A stretch of DNA of 64,000 bases from Erythrocercus mccallii (GCA_013397435.1 VZRG01001041.1:62001-126000), one strand, 5' to 3'; shown: positions 49,092-63,040, counted from the first letter of the stretch. A program made the numbers and translations. The notes: a model not told the origin generated them from the sequence alone.

Positions 49092-51545
49092 CTGCAAGAT
49101 AAAATAAAACTATTTTGTGCTCTCTGATCACGTAACATAGAGCTTCTGAAGTCCCTTCGAAGATGAGTCAATTTGAAACTGGTAAATGTAATTTCTTTAA
49201 GGAAAAAGTTTCTTCTATGCTATTCATAATTTACATAGCAAGTTTCTGATGGCTGGAGAGGGGGTTTGCAGGGGGCTTTGCATCACGAATCGAGAACGGC
49301 CACTCTTCTTTAAACAGAAAGCAAATGTTTACCAGGTTAAAGCCTTACACAAACGACAAACTTGCTAAAAACTTACAAAACTTGCTAAAAACTTACAAAA
49401 CTTGCTAAAAACTTACAAATACGACAAACTTGCTAAAAACCAGTCTGAGAAGAAAGATAAAACTTAAAAACCTAATTCCACATCAGCTTCATCATTCCAT
49501 TATGGCACCCATTAAGAATGTCATGGTTATCTCTGCAGGACTTGTCAAATGCTTGGTGTTATAAAGATAACACAATATAGGTTAATACAAGACACAGTTC
49601 AGAGACATTCCAAAGACTAATAGATAATTTTAAGCTATTTAATAGGCACTAGCATATTAGAAAATCTCATGCCAGAGTACAAGTTAAAGTATTGCTTTTT
49701 AGTATTTTTACAGCTCAGTAACTAATTTATTAATCCATAACTTATTTATTTTTGTACATTTCACTATTTGAGCAGTGAAAATTTGCTACAGAAAATAAAA
49801 GTAAAAATGATTCAGTGTTGATAGACAGGGAAATATCAAAATAACCTTTAAAAAGGGATTTTTATTTTAAAATACTAATATATTTTTCTACACTTTAGTC
49901 TCCTATTAATTTTTCCTGTGATAGTACAGATGTAATGTGGCAGGTTTTTTAACAGATCAAGTTTAAAATAACCCATTGGGCAATTACTAATTGACTATGG
50001 CAGTAAGGGAATCAGCAATCAGATACTTGCCACAAGACTTCCTACATATTGAAGCCTTGGACATAACAATTCAAGGGTCTTTTAGGGCTACATTGCCACG
50101 TCTGGGCTACAGCAAAGCATATGAATTGTTCTACTAAATCGTAATAGAGAGCATGTAGTGTTCATTAAAGCAATGGGCAGAGTAGGACTGGTTCAAACCC
50201 TTTTGCTCAGGAAGAGTGTTGGTTTCCTGCCTGTAATACAGTCCCATTTCAATTTTCCCCAGCATAAAAACCTGAGATGTGTCTGCATTTCAGTGTCAAA
50301 ACACTTAAAGGCTCAGTCTTCCTATCTAGGCTGTAAATGCCAGACATAACTTTAAGCAGTTAGACAAATGCCACCAGGTTACAAATGAGATAAAACTATA
50401 CATAAACTAAGCACCAATGTTTACTTTCTAATCTAATGTTTCTTCTAATCTATTTTTTGGCCTAGTATCTGTATGAAAACCAGGAAAAACTTGGCCTGAA
50501 ATATCCTCATGGCTTGAACAAGGACTGACCTGTGAATAAGCTAGGGTTGGAAAGAAACATACCTGTGCTGCCACAATCTGGAAGTCTTAATCACCAGCTT
50601 CACAAAGCCACACTGCAAAACACTTATCAGTCCTTTACAGGAAACATATCTGTTAGATGACTGACATTTTAGCTGCTTTAAATCTAAGCTTAAAGTGTGA
50701 TTTGTCAAGATTAGGCTCTCATTCTGTATCTTTTTCCTTAAGGAGCAAAAGACAAACATTAAGCTGTGTACACAAAGCCAGAACTGTAAATATTCGCAGA
50801 GCCCAGCGATCAGAACAGTGAGGTTCAAGCCCTTACAGGGTGCAAAGCCCAAGGTGCAGACTGTTTATCTGCTTCCACGCTGAGTCACACAGCTCTGTAA
50901 ATACTGCAGGTATTCTGGTGTGAACAACTATACTGCCCGGCTGCAGGCACTAAAAGGTGTGCTGGGATGTGTTATTATAAGCCTGCTAACCGTGGCAATA
51001 GAACTTAGAGCTGTAAACACTTTAAAAGAAGGGGATGCCCAGAGGCCCACACAGCAAAAGCACGGCCACAGCACACACACAGCCCGTGGTGCTGCCAGGC
51101 AGTACAACAAAAGGTAGAAAGAGCTCCAAACCACACAGTAAGACTAGCAGCTTACATAAAAGCTAATCCACCAGGCCTAACACGTAAAAACACAAACAAA
51201 CAAAAAAACCCACACCCAAAGAAGTTTCCTTTCTGCAGGTATCAACCTTACACGTCCACGCTTTGCGCTATTTGCCCGCTCTTAAGGCACACAACTGCCG
51301 CGGCTTCGGCAGCAGCACAGCCCTGGGCCGGAGTTACCCAGGCCCTGTAGGCCCCATCGAAAACTGCTCACAGCCCACAGCCCCTCCCGCGTTACCGGGA
51401 TGGCAGCGCGGTGAGCCAGCAATCCGCGCCGCCGCCACAGAGGCCACCCACACCGCTTCATGGTCCCACGACCCCCGCGTCACAAGCACCGCGCTCCCTC
51501 TGCCACAGAAGGCCCGGCTCCCCCACACGCCCCGGCCCCGCTCAC
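49092..51545 (-). other. KIF20B: KIF20B intron 1
   Basis: AT-rich intron between the CpG island and the start-codon exon. It contains the 20-bp minisatellite near its 3' end. No other recognisable element is seen. Confidence 0.5.
49353..49440. repeat. 20-bp minisatellite in KIF20B intron 1
   Basis: Three full copies of the unit CTTGCTAAAAACTTACAAAA (49361-49420) and a partial fourth, with ACGACAAA on the left and again before the partial copy. It lies about 260 bases upstream of the exon 2 acceptor. Confidence 0.9.
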
Positions 51546-51598
51546 CCGCTCGGCCCCGGCCGCTCCTGGGCTCGCGCTCCGCTCCGGCCGCGGCTTCT
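51546..51598 (-). other. KIF20B: Probable KIF20B non-coding exon 1
   Basis: No coding sequence lies upstream of exon 2, so a 5' UTR exon is required. A strong minus-strand donor (GAGCGG/GTGAGC) occurs at 51546/51545 in the CpG island, just downstream of the CCAAT and CHR-like elements. The right end (transcription start) is a guess from those elements. Confidence 0.5.
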
Positions 51599-51599
51599 T

Positions 51600-51615
51600 T
51601 TCGAATCCGACCAAT
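51600..51615 (-). promoter_or_regulatory. CHR-like TTCGAA next to an inverted CCAAT box
   Basis: TTCGAA at 51600-51605 fits the CHR consensus TTYGAA bound by DREAM/B-MYB-FOXM1 complexes. CCAAT on the plus strand (51611-51615) reads ATTGG in the gene's direction, five bases upstream of it. CCAAT plus CHR near the start site is typical of G2/M genes, and KIF20B is such a gene in mammals. No clear CDE lies at the usual spacing. Confidence 0.55.
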
Positions 51616-51677
51616 GGCAGAGCACGACGCCGCGCGGCCTCCTGGGAGGACGGCGCTGCCGCGGCGCAGCTCTCGAT

Positions 51678-51689
51678 GGGAAGTGTAGT
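51678..51689 (-). promoter_or_regulatory. ZNF143/SBS-like motif ACTACACTTCCC
   Basis: On the minus strand ACTACACTTCCC matches the ACTACAnnTCCC core common in CpG-island and bidirectional promoters and bound by ZNF143. It lies about 65 bases upstream of the CCAAT box. Confidence 0.5.
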
Positions 51690-51999
51690 CCCGAAGGGGC
51701 GGGGCCGCCTGCCCCCGTTTGCCCTCGGGCGGCGGCCGCGCCCCGCTGGGTGGGAGCGCCCGGGGCGGGTGAGCGGGGCCCGCGGCTTTGCGGAGGCTGT
51801 GGTGCCACCGCCGCCGCCACACGGGGCCGCCAGCGCTCGGCCCCGCAGCAACAGCGAGACTTCGGCTACCGCGGGAAGGCGCCCTGGCCCCGCCGGGCCT
51901 GCCCTCAGTTGCTGCAGCGCCCGGACTTCGCCTCTCTCAGGTGCGGCAGAAGCACGAGTGTAAGTTCGAACTTGTCGGAGGTCTGGGTGATTACAGGCC

Positions 52000-54900
52000 T
52001 TTTGCTGTCTGTTTATAAACAGGATAATCGCTGTTTGCAGGTGGTGAAAGGGAAGAGGCCAGTGACCTGCTCGATGCCTTGTACCAGAGCAGGGATCAGC
52101 TGAATTGGGAAACACCCGTTTTAGGATCAGGATGTGCTGTGCCTTATCCTGGGTTCCAGTCCTGACAAATGATAGCTCTGGAAGACACTTAGTATGGTCC
52201 CTTTGTTTAAAACCTTCCCCAGGCAGAAATTGTTGCTGGGTGCCAGGTTTGCATGATGGGCATTTAATTTCTTAATCAGCAATGAGAGAAATTATTTGGC
52301 TTTGTTCTCAAAACAATGCCAATGAGATCACTGGTTTCTGGATGTCAGTATATGGAAATGTACAGAATTTTTTAACAAAAATCACCATAAGTTTCTCTTT
52401 AGAATCAGATAGGAATTCTTTCAACCTTAATAAGAAATGTCTGCCAGTTTTGAATTGAAATAAAAGGACAAGTAACTTGAAAGCAGTCAGTATCTGCCAA
52501 AACCAAATGTTTGTTTTTCATTTGAGGAAAAGACTGCCAGCAAAAGCAAGCAATTCTGTAAAGGAATAATTCTACACAGATTTTGTATCAGCTGCTTTCA
52601 TGAGGTTGTCTTTAACATTAAATCCTATCTTTCTTTAAACAGAGGCTGTGTCATATCAGTAAAAGAGGTATACTAAAAGATTTCCATTTGGTTGTAGGCC
52701 AAGTTGTAAGACTTGGTCTGTTTTAACAGCAGAAAATGATGCAATGTTGAATTTGAAATAGTTTGCTAGCAAAGCTGAAAAGTTCTTGAAATCATGCTGT
52801 AAGACTGTGACTAACCTTTTAAAAATTATTTTGGTTTCTATCCTAAACAGAATACAAACTACTGAACTTACCTAATGCCAAATCACCTTTTTCTTACCAG
52901 GAGATGACTAAGAATGACTCTTAAAAGAAGGGAAAAAATTAGCTCCTGGGAGAAAACATGAACATTGTTGTCTTCTACTTGTTGGAAAGGATCTGAGGAT
53001 TCTGAGGATCCCAGAATACTTAGCAAGGTATATTCCTAAAAACGTTGGGGTCTATGTCCTGCAGAAAATTATTCTTGCTAAGCTGGGGCATCACAAAGCT
53101 CCTTGTACAGGCAATATTTTGATTTTGTTTAAATTTTAGATTTCTGAAACTCTTTTCATTATACTGCATGTGCTAGAATCTCAAAGAGCTCCCAACAGGA
53201 TACTGAAAGGGCAAACTAAACCACAGTCTGACATGTGTTCCCAGCCTCACACAAAGCACGATAAAGAAAACATTAGGTCAGCGTAACCAATCCAGCCTGC
53301 TTTGGAGTGGGAGATGATGAAACTCCATCTATGTAAATAAGCTTTACGGCTTTCTACCAAAATATTCTTCTTAAAATGGTTTGTGCAAGGACACCAGTTG
53401 CAACAAAAATATCTGCTGCTAAAATAGCATTCAGTAACTCATTCACCCCTGAAATTTGATTATGTTTCTTTTGAAATTCTTTATAACTTGTGTAGCATGT
53501 TTGGCACTCACAAGAGTAAAAGATTTTTATAAAGGACTTGTTAGAACTGTTACCATTACCCTTAGAAACTGATGTTCCTTGTATTAGAGACAGGATTCAA
53601 AAGTTGTGGATAGTCTACTCATGACAGTGATGAGAAGATGCCCTATGAGACAGCATATCTCAGCTTGCTTTTACATTGCTGTCAGAAGTAATTTGAGACA
53701 CAGTCAACACTCCCCATCATCCTTCAGCACATATGAGTAGCAGCCAAATCAGAACTGGCTTCAGTTTCTTTGTACTCAACTCACTTTCCCTAGGGAATTA
53801 ACCAAGTGCTTGAGTTTTCTCTCATCTCTCTTGGTTCTGCTGTGCTTCCCCATGCCCTGGCAGCACTGGCTTCCATCCTATGTGCAGGCCAAGTCCTTCT
53901 GCAGGGGTCATTTGGTGCTGACTGGCAAGAGCACTCCTGTTCCTTGTCATAGAGATGTCTTGGAGGAAGGTGGTGCATTGTGTAATCCTCCTGGTAGTCT
54001 GCCATGCCAGCCCTTTTGAATTGCTATCTTTCAGGGAAGTGTGTGTCATTTATCCTGTTAGTTGCACAGTCTGGTGGATGCATTTCACACTTCTTTAATT
54101 TGATCCTGTACCCTCATTGCCCCACTTTCATCAGTTGCCTTCAGGCTTCTAATGCACATACAGCTGATTTTATGAACTTGTAGTTTCACAGGCTGTTGAT
54201 TCACATTTTTTTTCTTTAGCTATGTAGGTATGTTTCCCTTTATCGTCGATTTTAAGCAATGAGCTACTTCTTCAGTCTCATGGGTGCTCCCTGGCTTGGA
54301 TGGCTTTGCCCTGGGGGACAGGTGGCTTCGGGGCAGGGAGATCTCTGGTGCTGGACAAAGAAGAGCAGTTGGATGAGGCCCTCCTCTCTGGGGGAGGCAG
54401 GAGCTTTCTGTCCTCAGTCTGCAAATACTGCTGCTGTTTTGTAGCTGATTTTGTTAACTAGCTGTGGGGCTTCAGGTGGGGTAGGAGGAAACCTTCTGGA
54501 AAGAGCTTACAGATGGTTGTGAGGCTATTCCTTTGAGGCTCTAGGAATATAAAATACTGTTTGGAAAATGAATCATGGGTTCAATAGCAAAAAGGGGCCT
54601 TCAGGAGTGAATTCAATCATGAGAGAGCCAGTCAGGAGCCTGGAGAGGAAGGAAGGGATCACTGATGGGCAGCTGGAGGCACCTGTAACACCTTGTGCTG
54701 GACTTAGGCCTTGATGCTTGTCCTCTGGACACTGCCTTGCTTGTGCCTCTCACAGATGCAATGAGGCCACCTGGTCCCATGCTGGTGTTTTATGTAATGA
54801 AAATGTGCTACATGTGTTCAATACACCATTTTTAAATCTGCAAAGCTTCACGTGAAAATCTGTGCATGGCAAACAGAGTATTACTCCTTCAGCAACAGCT

Positions 54901-57900
54901 GTGTTGTTTTAGATGGGAGGAGATTTGACGTATATTTTCTGATATGTATTTCTTTTGCTTTGCATAATTCAAGACTTTGTCTTTGGAAAGAGTGCAGTTG
55001 AGACAAAAAAAAGCTACTGCTGTGTCTTCCTGTTTTTCTCTCCACCCTCTGGAATTTCTTCTGTCCCTTTTTGAATTATTGCATAATTCTCTGACGAACT
55101 AAAGAGGTCAATTCTGCTCTAACCAACCTTAAAATCGTGTAATTAAGCTAAAAACTTGCAACTGTTCTCTGTAATGCTTTAATATAAATAATCACTGCTT
55201 TGAAGGTCAGATCTTACATTTTGAAATCAGAATGTTTTACCTCTCATAAATGGTGAGAAATGTTTTCACATTGTGACACAGGTATTTGTCCTGTAAACGT
55301 ATAGCTGTTTTGTCTGACTAATAGTCATATGGTGAATGGTGGCCTCAGTTTTTAGGGGTTTAAGATAAGTGTATTCAATAGTAAAACTATTGCTAATATG
55401 TAATAGAATAATAAATAAGAATATAATTAATAAAATATACAGTCAGCAATTTTATTCTGTGAAATTCTGTGTTTTTATGAGAAAAGATGACTACTCTTAA
55501 ATTGTGTGCTGTGTGATTTTTGGGAACAAGTGTGCCAGATGGCTTTTCCATAGCTAACTATAGTTGGTGGGGTGTTTGTGTTGTGCCCCAGTAAATGAGC
55601 ACCAGCCCAGCTAGACCAGTTGTGGGTCAGAACAGTCAGGGTCAGTTGTGTGTTGGGGTTGAGTCCTGTAAACGAGGCATTTTTGAGTTACTGGTGATCA
55701 CATAACTGGAAATCTTGACAGAGAATCCATGAGCAGGAAAACTGATGGCTGCTACTGAATAGCTGGTTAATATTCTTTCCTCCTAGTCAGCATTATACTG
55801 ATACCTCAGGACATACTCTTAGAAATGGCTCTACAAGTCGAATAGTAAATCGAATACTGTATGTAGAGTAAATCAGGATGAGCTTTGGCACTGTTTTGCC
55901 ATAGTCTGGATCTTGCATCATAGTTTTCCTCTGGATTTCAAGTTCTTTTAACCTTTTGTCATAGAAATGGGGTTGTATTGTTGATACAGAAGATACAGTC
56001 CAGAAGCACTGGCAACCTAAGGAGATTTTTTGTGTATATTGCTTATATTTCATGAAAGGTGTTTGAACTGTGCATCCAACTTTTGTTTGGTCGCTTGAAA
56101 TGCCTCCTGCCTTTTTTTTTTTTTTTTTTTTTAAGCTGTACCTAAATTCTGCAAAGATTTGAATAATGTCATTTTACCTTCCAGGTCTGAGCCCAGGTAT
56201 GTTGTCACTTTTTTGTATACATGATGTTAACAATTTTATTTGCAGATAGTGTGCTAGCTCCAGGTTAAGGGCTGGAGGTGCCTTCCAAATCTTATTAGTA
56301 AAACTTTATTTCTCCCCATGTGTTATTGATTCTTTTTCAATCATCTGCTGAGCTGTATAAATACCAACAAGGGTAACTATAATTTGAAGGTAAAATCTCA
56401 GGATTGGCTTTTCCTAAAATGAAACATATGTTTGAGTTTTATTTCAATTGAGGTTTCAGAAATTTTATTTCACTTCCAAGCTGCTTGTGGAAATTCCTCA
56501 TGGTGAAAGATCCTTAGGATTACTTTTTGAAGAATATTGCTAGGGGTTGTTTTGTAGTGCTGTGTAAAATGCAGGCTCTAAATAGTTGTCCAATGGTCCC
56601 AGAACCTTCAGAATAGCCCCAGAAAATTCTGCCAAAGACATTCTGTTAAAAGTTACATTCTCAATTGTTCCTCTACTATCTTACTAAAAGCTTAACAAGA
56701 TAAATAAATTGGAACATTAATTCAATAGATATCTAGAGTAATGCAAATCTGAAATAGGGCAACTGGCCAAGATACCTCTAAATATATATCAGATATAGAG
56801 CTTTTATGTGAAGGAGCTGAAAGAATTCCAGTAAAGTGGTGGGTGTGTGTACAAACATCTGTAAGTTCTCTGTAGAAGCCAGAGGGCTATACAATTCTGT
56901 ATTTCAGAGATACAAGGTGCGTCAAAAAGAATCGTGAGCAAGAAGTTTACTGCTGAAATAACATGGGCTAAATCCAAGGAGCAGGCTATGTTATAGTGTA
57001 GTATTACTCATCTTGCTGGCTCTGACACCCAAGACAGAGTTTCTTTTATTCTTGCCAAATGTCAGCCATCTGTCTCGATCTCAGGAATTAGTGCCATTCC
57101 CTGACGTTGTATACCTTTCCTTGGAATGTCATCCTTGCTTTGGGCACTCAGGACTTCTGGAAGGTCACACCACTGACCTTCAGATATTTTAACTTGGGCT
57201 TCCTGTACAGCCTGTGCTCAGAAACACTCAGAATGGATTCAGGCCTATGGTAAATTCTTGTTCTTGAAGTGGACTTAAAGTACATGGTACAGCTAAGCTA
57301 TGTAATTAACCCAATAACCCAAATTACCCTTTGGAGGAACCTTGCTTTCTTCGCTAGCCTCTTAGCTTAAGGATCAAAATTAATGTCTATTTTTGGGTAA
57401 CGTGGTTATCCTACAGCAAGATAAAAGGGTGAGGAATGAACATTGAGAAAATGAATTTCTTAATCAGTGACATACCTTTAAAGGACAAAATAAAGATTCT
57501 TTGACAATAGCAAATGGCCAGGGTTTACATTTTACTGTGTTACCAGCTGGGCATTGGCCATCCTGGAGGAAAAACAAACAAAAGGCAGAGAGCTTAATAC
57601 ATGCTAGACATCTGCCCTGCAAAGAACAAAATCTTAGTCCTAAATAGAAGAGTCTGCATTTGTGCTATGCAATTGGACTACAGTGCTCCTTGAAGTCCAT
57701 GAAGAGAAACACAGTCTTCTTCACTCAAAGTGGACCAGCAGATGAAAGGCTATGAAAACTCATGAAGTCTCAGTTGCTTCTCAAAGGGGGGATTAATGAG
57801 CAACTAAATTTTTTTACACATTCTTTTGCCATTATTTTTAGCCAAATTGGCCAGTAGATCTGTGTGGCCAAACATGCTGGGGCAGCAGAAGAGCAGGCAG

Positions 57901-60900
57901 AAATGCTGGTGGGACAGGAGGGCAGGGCTGCTTCTCTTGAGTTAGGCAGTCTTGGATTGGCTAAACTGTTTCTAAAGTTGCATCTTTGGCAATGCTTCAG
58001 CAAGGACTGGAATATGCAGGTGCCTGCCTGGATTGCAGCCTTTGAACATATCCAGACTTGCAGAGTTAGAGAGTATTTCCAAAGGTAGTTTAACATCTCG
58101 TTCTCAATTTGATGCTGCCCTGCCTGATATTGTCACAACATGCTGCAGCCAAGGATAAGCAGAGTTTTGAAATAGATCGGGCTGCATTATTGAAACTTTG
58201 CTCACAGGTGAAATCTGAAGCAACTGAAAGGTTGAGTGCTACTATGTACTGGCTGATCTGACCCTCAGTAGTCAGAATAAACCTGTTTTGGAAAAAATTG
58301 AGAGGTAAATGGTGAAATTCCATTGTTGCCAATTCAGTTTTGTGCATCTGAATTTTCCTATCTTGTTTAAATAAATCCTAGGATCTGACTGCAGTTTCAG
58401 TCAGGTGCTTTGCATAGTGTTGCCAAGTACTGTCATACTGCCTCGCTTCATTGTGTATGTGGATGCACTGAAGAACACACATTTAAAAATTATTGTGAGA
58501 TCCTTCTGGGTGAATGGCATTATAAAAAGGAGATAATTATTTCAACATTTGGTCCAGATATTCTATATAAAGCACAAATTGGCATTATGAAAAGAACCAA
58601 AACATTTAACAATTTGGGGGGAAGAGAGGACTCCTTTTTATTTTTAAGGATAATATTAGTATAAAGTTAAAAATGAGTCACTCTAACTAATTTCTAACTT
58701 GGTGACTCATGCTCTTGGCAAACTAATTATCCAAGACAAGTGACTCAGAAATAGATGCTATAGTTTTATCACTGTTGCTGTTACAACTAAACATGAGGTG
58801 TGATTTTGGGTATAACAAATGTAGCTATACCCTGCAAATTATGCCACAGTGCTGGTTGAGGGCATATTACGCATGCAGATTCTTTTAATCTGATGGAGTT
58901 TTTTTCCTTTTGAGGTAGGATGGTGTAGCTGGCCTCTGGGTGTCTAAAGCAGCCATGGTCACCAAGAATCTCAGGAGTGTATTTGGACAAGGAAAATATA
59001 ATCTGGTATGTATTTCTTTCCATCCAGGAATGGTGATTTGTTAAAGCCTCATCACAGGAGCATTTCTCTGATTAAACTTTTCACTTCAGATTCTTAATAA
59101 ATCATTTGATGATCATTATTGATCTGGAGATGATGGGAAGATTCATGCCATATTTGCTTGGGATGAATATAGTACCAGGCTGTAATCCTCTCTCTGTTTT
59201 GTTTCTTCTTCTTTCCATGCTCTCCCCGCTCCTCATTGATTGCAGTCTGTAAAGTATTATCACAATGCAGGTCTGATCTGATGAAAGCACAACCAATGCC
59301 GATGCTTGCCTATGATGGGAAGAGAACCCAGCCTCTAAACTTGGGATATCTGGCCTCTTATTAGGCAAGTCTGTCGCTCATCTTCCCCTTCCCCCCGTCG
59401 GTTCCCTTTGTTTCTGTTCTTCCTCTTTATAATTAACTCATATTAAAGTTCGGTGTCACTGTTTCCTGGGAACCTAGTTTCATTTGGGTGTACATAGTCT
59501 AAAGAAATCACGTTACCTCCATGGTGGGAATTCATCATGCAATAAAAATAGAAAACAATTTTGTTTCAATAATTCTATATGATTTTCATCTGAAGCAAAG
59601 AAAAGGAAAGTCAGGCATATTTTAGTGAAATGTTCATATTTCTAAACTATGATTTTTAAATTGAGAATTTAAGTTTATAGTAACATTAGAAATTAATCAT
59701 AATTATTGCAGGTACCTATACAGCCTTATTCTCAGGAAGTAGGCTATTAGGCTATTCATTAGTATAGCTGAAATGATTCCTGTAGTGAGACAGGAGAATG
59801 TCTGAAGCAAGCTGCATTGAACAGTTGTTTGATTCTCTTTTTTTTGTTCGGTTGTAAGTATAGCGGACAACAGATTAAATAATTGTTGACGCAGAGAATA
59901 ACACAAATCATGTCAAACAAGAACTTCAAACACCGTGCTTTGAGGTCAGTTACCTGTGTGCCTGGAACTTTGATCACACTGGTAATGGCCAGATGACATG
60001 ACTTGGGTGGATGTGCACGCAAAGATAAATAGGCAGCTTTTCAGTGAATTTTCAAGCAGAACAAGAAATGTCAGTGAAGTGAAAATGTGTGTTTCTAATA
60101 TGCTCAAAGAACTTCAGCAAAGGAAGCTAATACTGATGAATTAATTTGCTGAAACTGCAATCAAGGTAGTTTGTTTGTTTGGTATTTAAACTTAAATGGA
60201 TCCTGTTTCCAATAAGCAGCATGAAGGAGGAGTATTTCCAGGGCACTGCCATACCACATGGAAGACAGCATGTTCTTTACCTGATGAAATGTAAGTTTGA
60301 CTGCTAATCAGCCTGCTTAAAGCACTGCTAGATTAATAGCCAATTTTCCTGAGAATGCAGCTTCTGGGGAACTGAAGCCGTTTCCAAATTGGTTTTTTAA
60401 GAAGATTAAGATATTGTGGTGTTTTTCAAATAGAAGTCTTTCAGATTTCCATTTTGGCACTGACCCTGCCTAGGCAAATGAGTTAAAAATCTGAGAATGA
60501 CTCTGGAATTCTGGTACTAAATTTTTCAGTTGAGGGGCATGGATGTTTAAATTACTGGTTTGGGTCAAACTGATCCAAATGTAGCTTTCATTTTAGAAGT
60601 GAGACCTGTCTGCAAGTCCTTTCTCAGCTCTCTTGCCACTTTTTATTTTAGCATTGTTGCTTTTTTTTTAAATGGAAGGTGAGAAGAGCAGTTATTTGGA
60701 GTTTGTAAATGGTTTGAAGATCTGTGTGCACAGAGCACTATGTAGGTGAAAATTATTTAAATTCAGAACTGTGTTTTGTTTTCTTCCTTTTTTCCTTATG
60801 TCAGTCTATGCTGTGACTAAAGTCAATCTGCTTATAATCAAATCTAAACATGGTTGGTGATTAGGGGTGGTGACTTTGGGATTTTTGTTTTAATCACAGA

Positions 60901-63040
60901 CTTTCTAGTTCACTGAAATTAGGGTGCCAGCCTGATTTTTCTCTGCAGGAAAGGCTTTTTTCTTAATGTTTTCATTAATTGTTTGTCTTTGCTGTTCCTA
61001 TGAAAATAGTCCCGATGAGTTCAACACTGGTGCTCTTTGCATTTGCTTCAAAATATGGGAATGAATCCTCTCTAAAAATGAATTTGTCTATGTATGTCTG
61101 TAGATTTTCTGGGAGGATCTAAGGTATGAAAACTCTCCATGATAAGGAGGTCATAAATCAGACAACTTTTTTTTTGTTTAGGATTTTAGGTTAAATGCAT
61201 TGATTTCAGCTTTTTCAGATTGCAGCTATGCCTCTGAATGAAAACTAATGTCATATTTATGGGCATTATGTTATGCTCAGTCCATGACTACTGATGCCTC
61301 ATAACCACTGCATCAGTATTTTTCTTATGCCTTTATCTGATGTGGTATGTGTACCTTCCTTTCTGATCTGTGTGCTTGTTCTGCTTGTTCTCAATCTTTT
61401 CATTTTCCTTTTTGTATGTGTGTGTGCTTTGGGTTTTTGTTTGGTTGGTTTTGTTTGATTGGTTTTGGGTTTTGGTTTGGTTCCCACTTCTAAGAGGAAA
61501 TGGAATGAAGATAACATGCATGTCTTTTCTGGTATATTAATTAAATTTTATAAATGAAGAAAAAACAAATCAGTGGGTGCTTACTACTTTTAGAGCAGTC
61601 AGGAAAAAAGGATGAGGGATAGATGTCTTTTCTGTATCAGTTCTGTTTTCAGTGGATATACAAAGGTTTCATAAAGTTAGAGGAGGGAGAGGGAGTTAAG
61701 CAATTCTGAGTTAGAGGAGTAAATAATTTTGTCTGCATTGAAAGTGTGTGCAGCTAGAATAGTTGGAAGAGATGCCTTTCTTGTCTCTTCCAAACACAGG
61801 CATAGGAAGTCAGGTTCCCTGTTGTTATCTGGTTCATTATCATTAATATCCATAGATATTTCATGTCAGCATTTAAGCTCTGGGAGTACAGACCAATGCA
61901 AGTAAAAAGTCTCTTGTGCAGCTGACTATTGATAGGAGAACCAGTTTCTCCTCCTCTTTAGATGTGGCAGTGCTGAATAAGGAAGAGGTTGTCTCTTGTG
62001 CTTGGCAGACATTCATTCTTTCAAAGTGCTTGTTTTGAAACTGTCAGCTCCTGATTGCGTTGTGAAGGACCACATGAAAATGCTGAGTTGAAAAGAAAGT
62101 GAAGATACTCAGCTGAGCAAAAACATTATGAATACATACATGAATATAATTGTCTGTGGCGGAGCAGTCAGGAGGAAAGGCTCATTTTCTCTACTAAGTG
62201 CTCTGCCACTTGTTGCAATAATTTATTTTTTTATGATGATGAACATTATTTCTCAATCAGTGGATTGTGAACTTACATGTTTTCCAATCACATTTTGTAT
62301 ATTTAAGTTTGATAGTTAAAGATTAGCAGCAGTACACTGAGCCAAATACTTGGGTACAAGGTAGACTTTACGGGGCAAAGGAGATTGCATTGGAAATAGT
62401 TTTTTAGCTTTTTTACATACCTAAGAGTTTGAATCCATTACCTGTTTGTTTTCTTTTTTAAAAAGTTCTCTGCAGAATAGAAACTATGGCATGGGGAAAA
62501 AAAAGATTATTTACTTCCAACAGCTGCTTTATCTTCACTTTATCTTCTGGTACCTTCAAGAAATAATCAAGGACCATAAATGCTACTAATATGGGGAGTT
62601 TTATTTGAAATGTCTGAACTAAGGCACTTAAATTTTTTGTTTCCTGTAAAAGAAGACCACCAAGAGCTCTTTAACTGCCAGGGATCGGTTAAAGTTGGAG
62701 AGAGTAAGTGTAAACTAAATTATAATTGTCTAGTTGGACATAGAACCAGAGGTATTGGCAGGGAAGGCTTTAGAGAGAAAAGGTTATCACTGCTTTGTGA
62801 CTGCTGCATGCTTTTTTTCAGTTGGGATGAAAGACAGCAACCAAAATCCCTAATCTCATCTCAGAACTGCCAGAGGAGAACTGTAGAAACCACTTGGACT
62901 GCTGCAAAGTCTGGCCACAGGGATGGGCAAGATGGTAAGACCAGCCTACACCTATGTACCCTTGTGACTCATTCCCTAGTCTTGGATGTTGTTATTAGAT
63001 GTGTAAGTCAAGTTTGTTACACAGGCAGATTGTGATTGGA
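52000..63040. other. Intergenic upstream of KIF20B, no exon recognised
   Basis: No pantothenate kinase or other coding sequence is recognisable, although PANK1 lies on this side in mammals. Open frames are short and unlike known families. It includes the poly-T tract at 56112. Confidence 0.55.
56112..56132. repeat. Poly-T tract (21 T)
   Basis: Homopolymer run in intergenic sequence; no clear retroposed sequence next to it. Confidence 0.9.

Larger units (their letters stand above)
51280..51960. promoter_or_regulatory. CpG-island promoter of KIF20B, possibly bidirectional
   Basis: Very GC- and CpG-rich block in otherwise AT-rich sequence, placed exactly at the 5' end of KIF20B. There is no TATA box. 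It includes a GC box (GGGGCGGGGC, 51696-51705). Good splice donors occur on both strands: minus 51545, plus 51769 (GGGTGAGC) and 51942 (CAGGTGCG). This would fit divergent transcription. The many long open frames here reflect low stop-codon frequency in GC-rich DNA, not genes. Confidence 0.88.

Noticed and set aside
51334..52115. Several long overlapping open frames on both strands at the CpG island (up to 230 codons)
   Set aside because: Low stop frequency in GC-rich DNA explains them; they overlap each other in many frames and show no conserved motif.
58112..58261. 49-codon plus-strand open frame with protein-like sequence (KDKQSFEIDRAALLKLCSQV), followed by AATAAA
   Set aside because: Looks somewhat like an exon or retrocopy but I cannot assign it to any family; a protein search would decide.
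62580..63035. 151-codon plus-strand open frame
   Set aside because: No recognisable domain, ordinary base composition, ends against a CR1 tail; no splice or promoter support.
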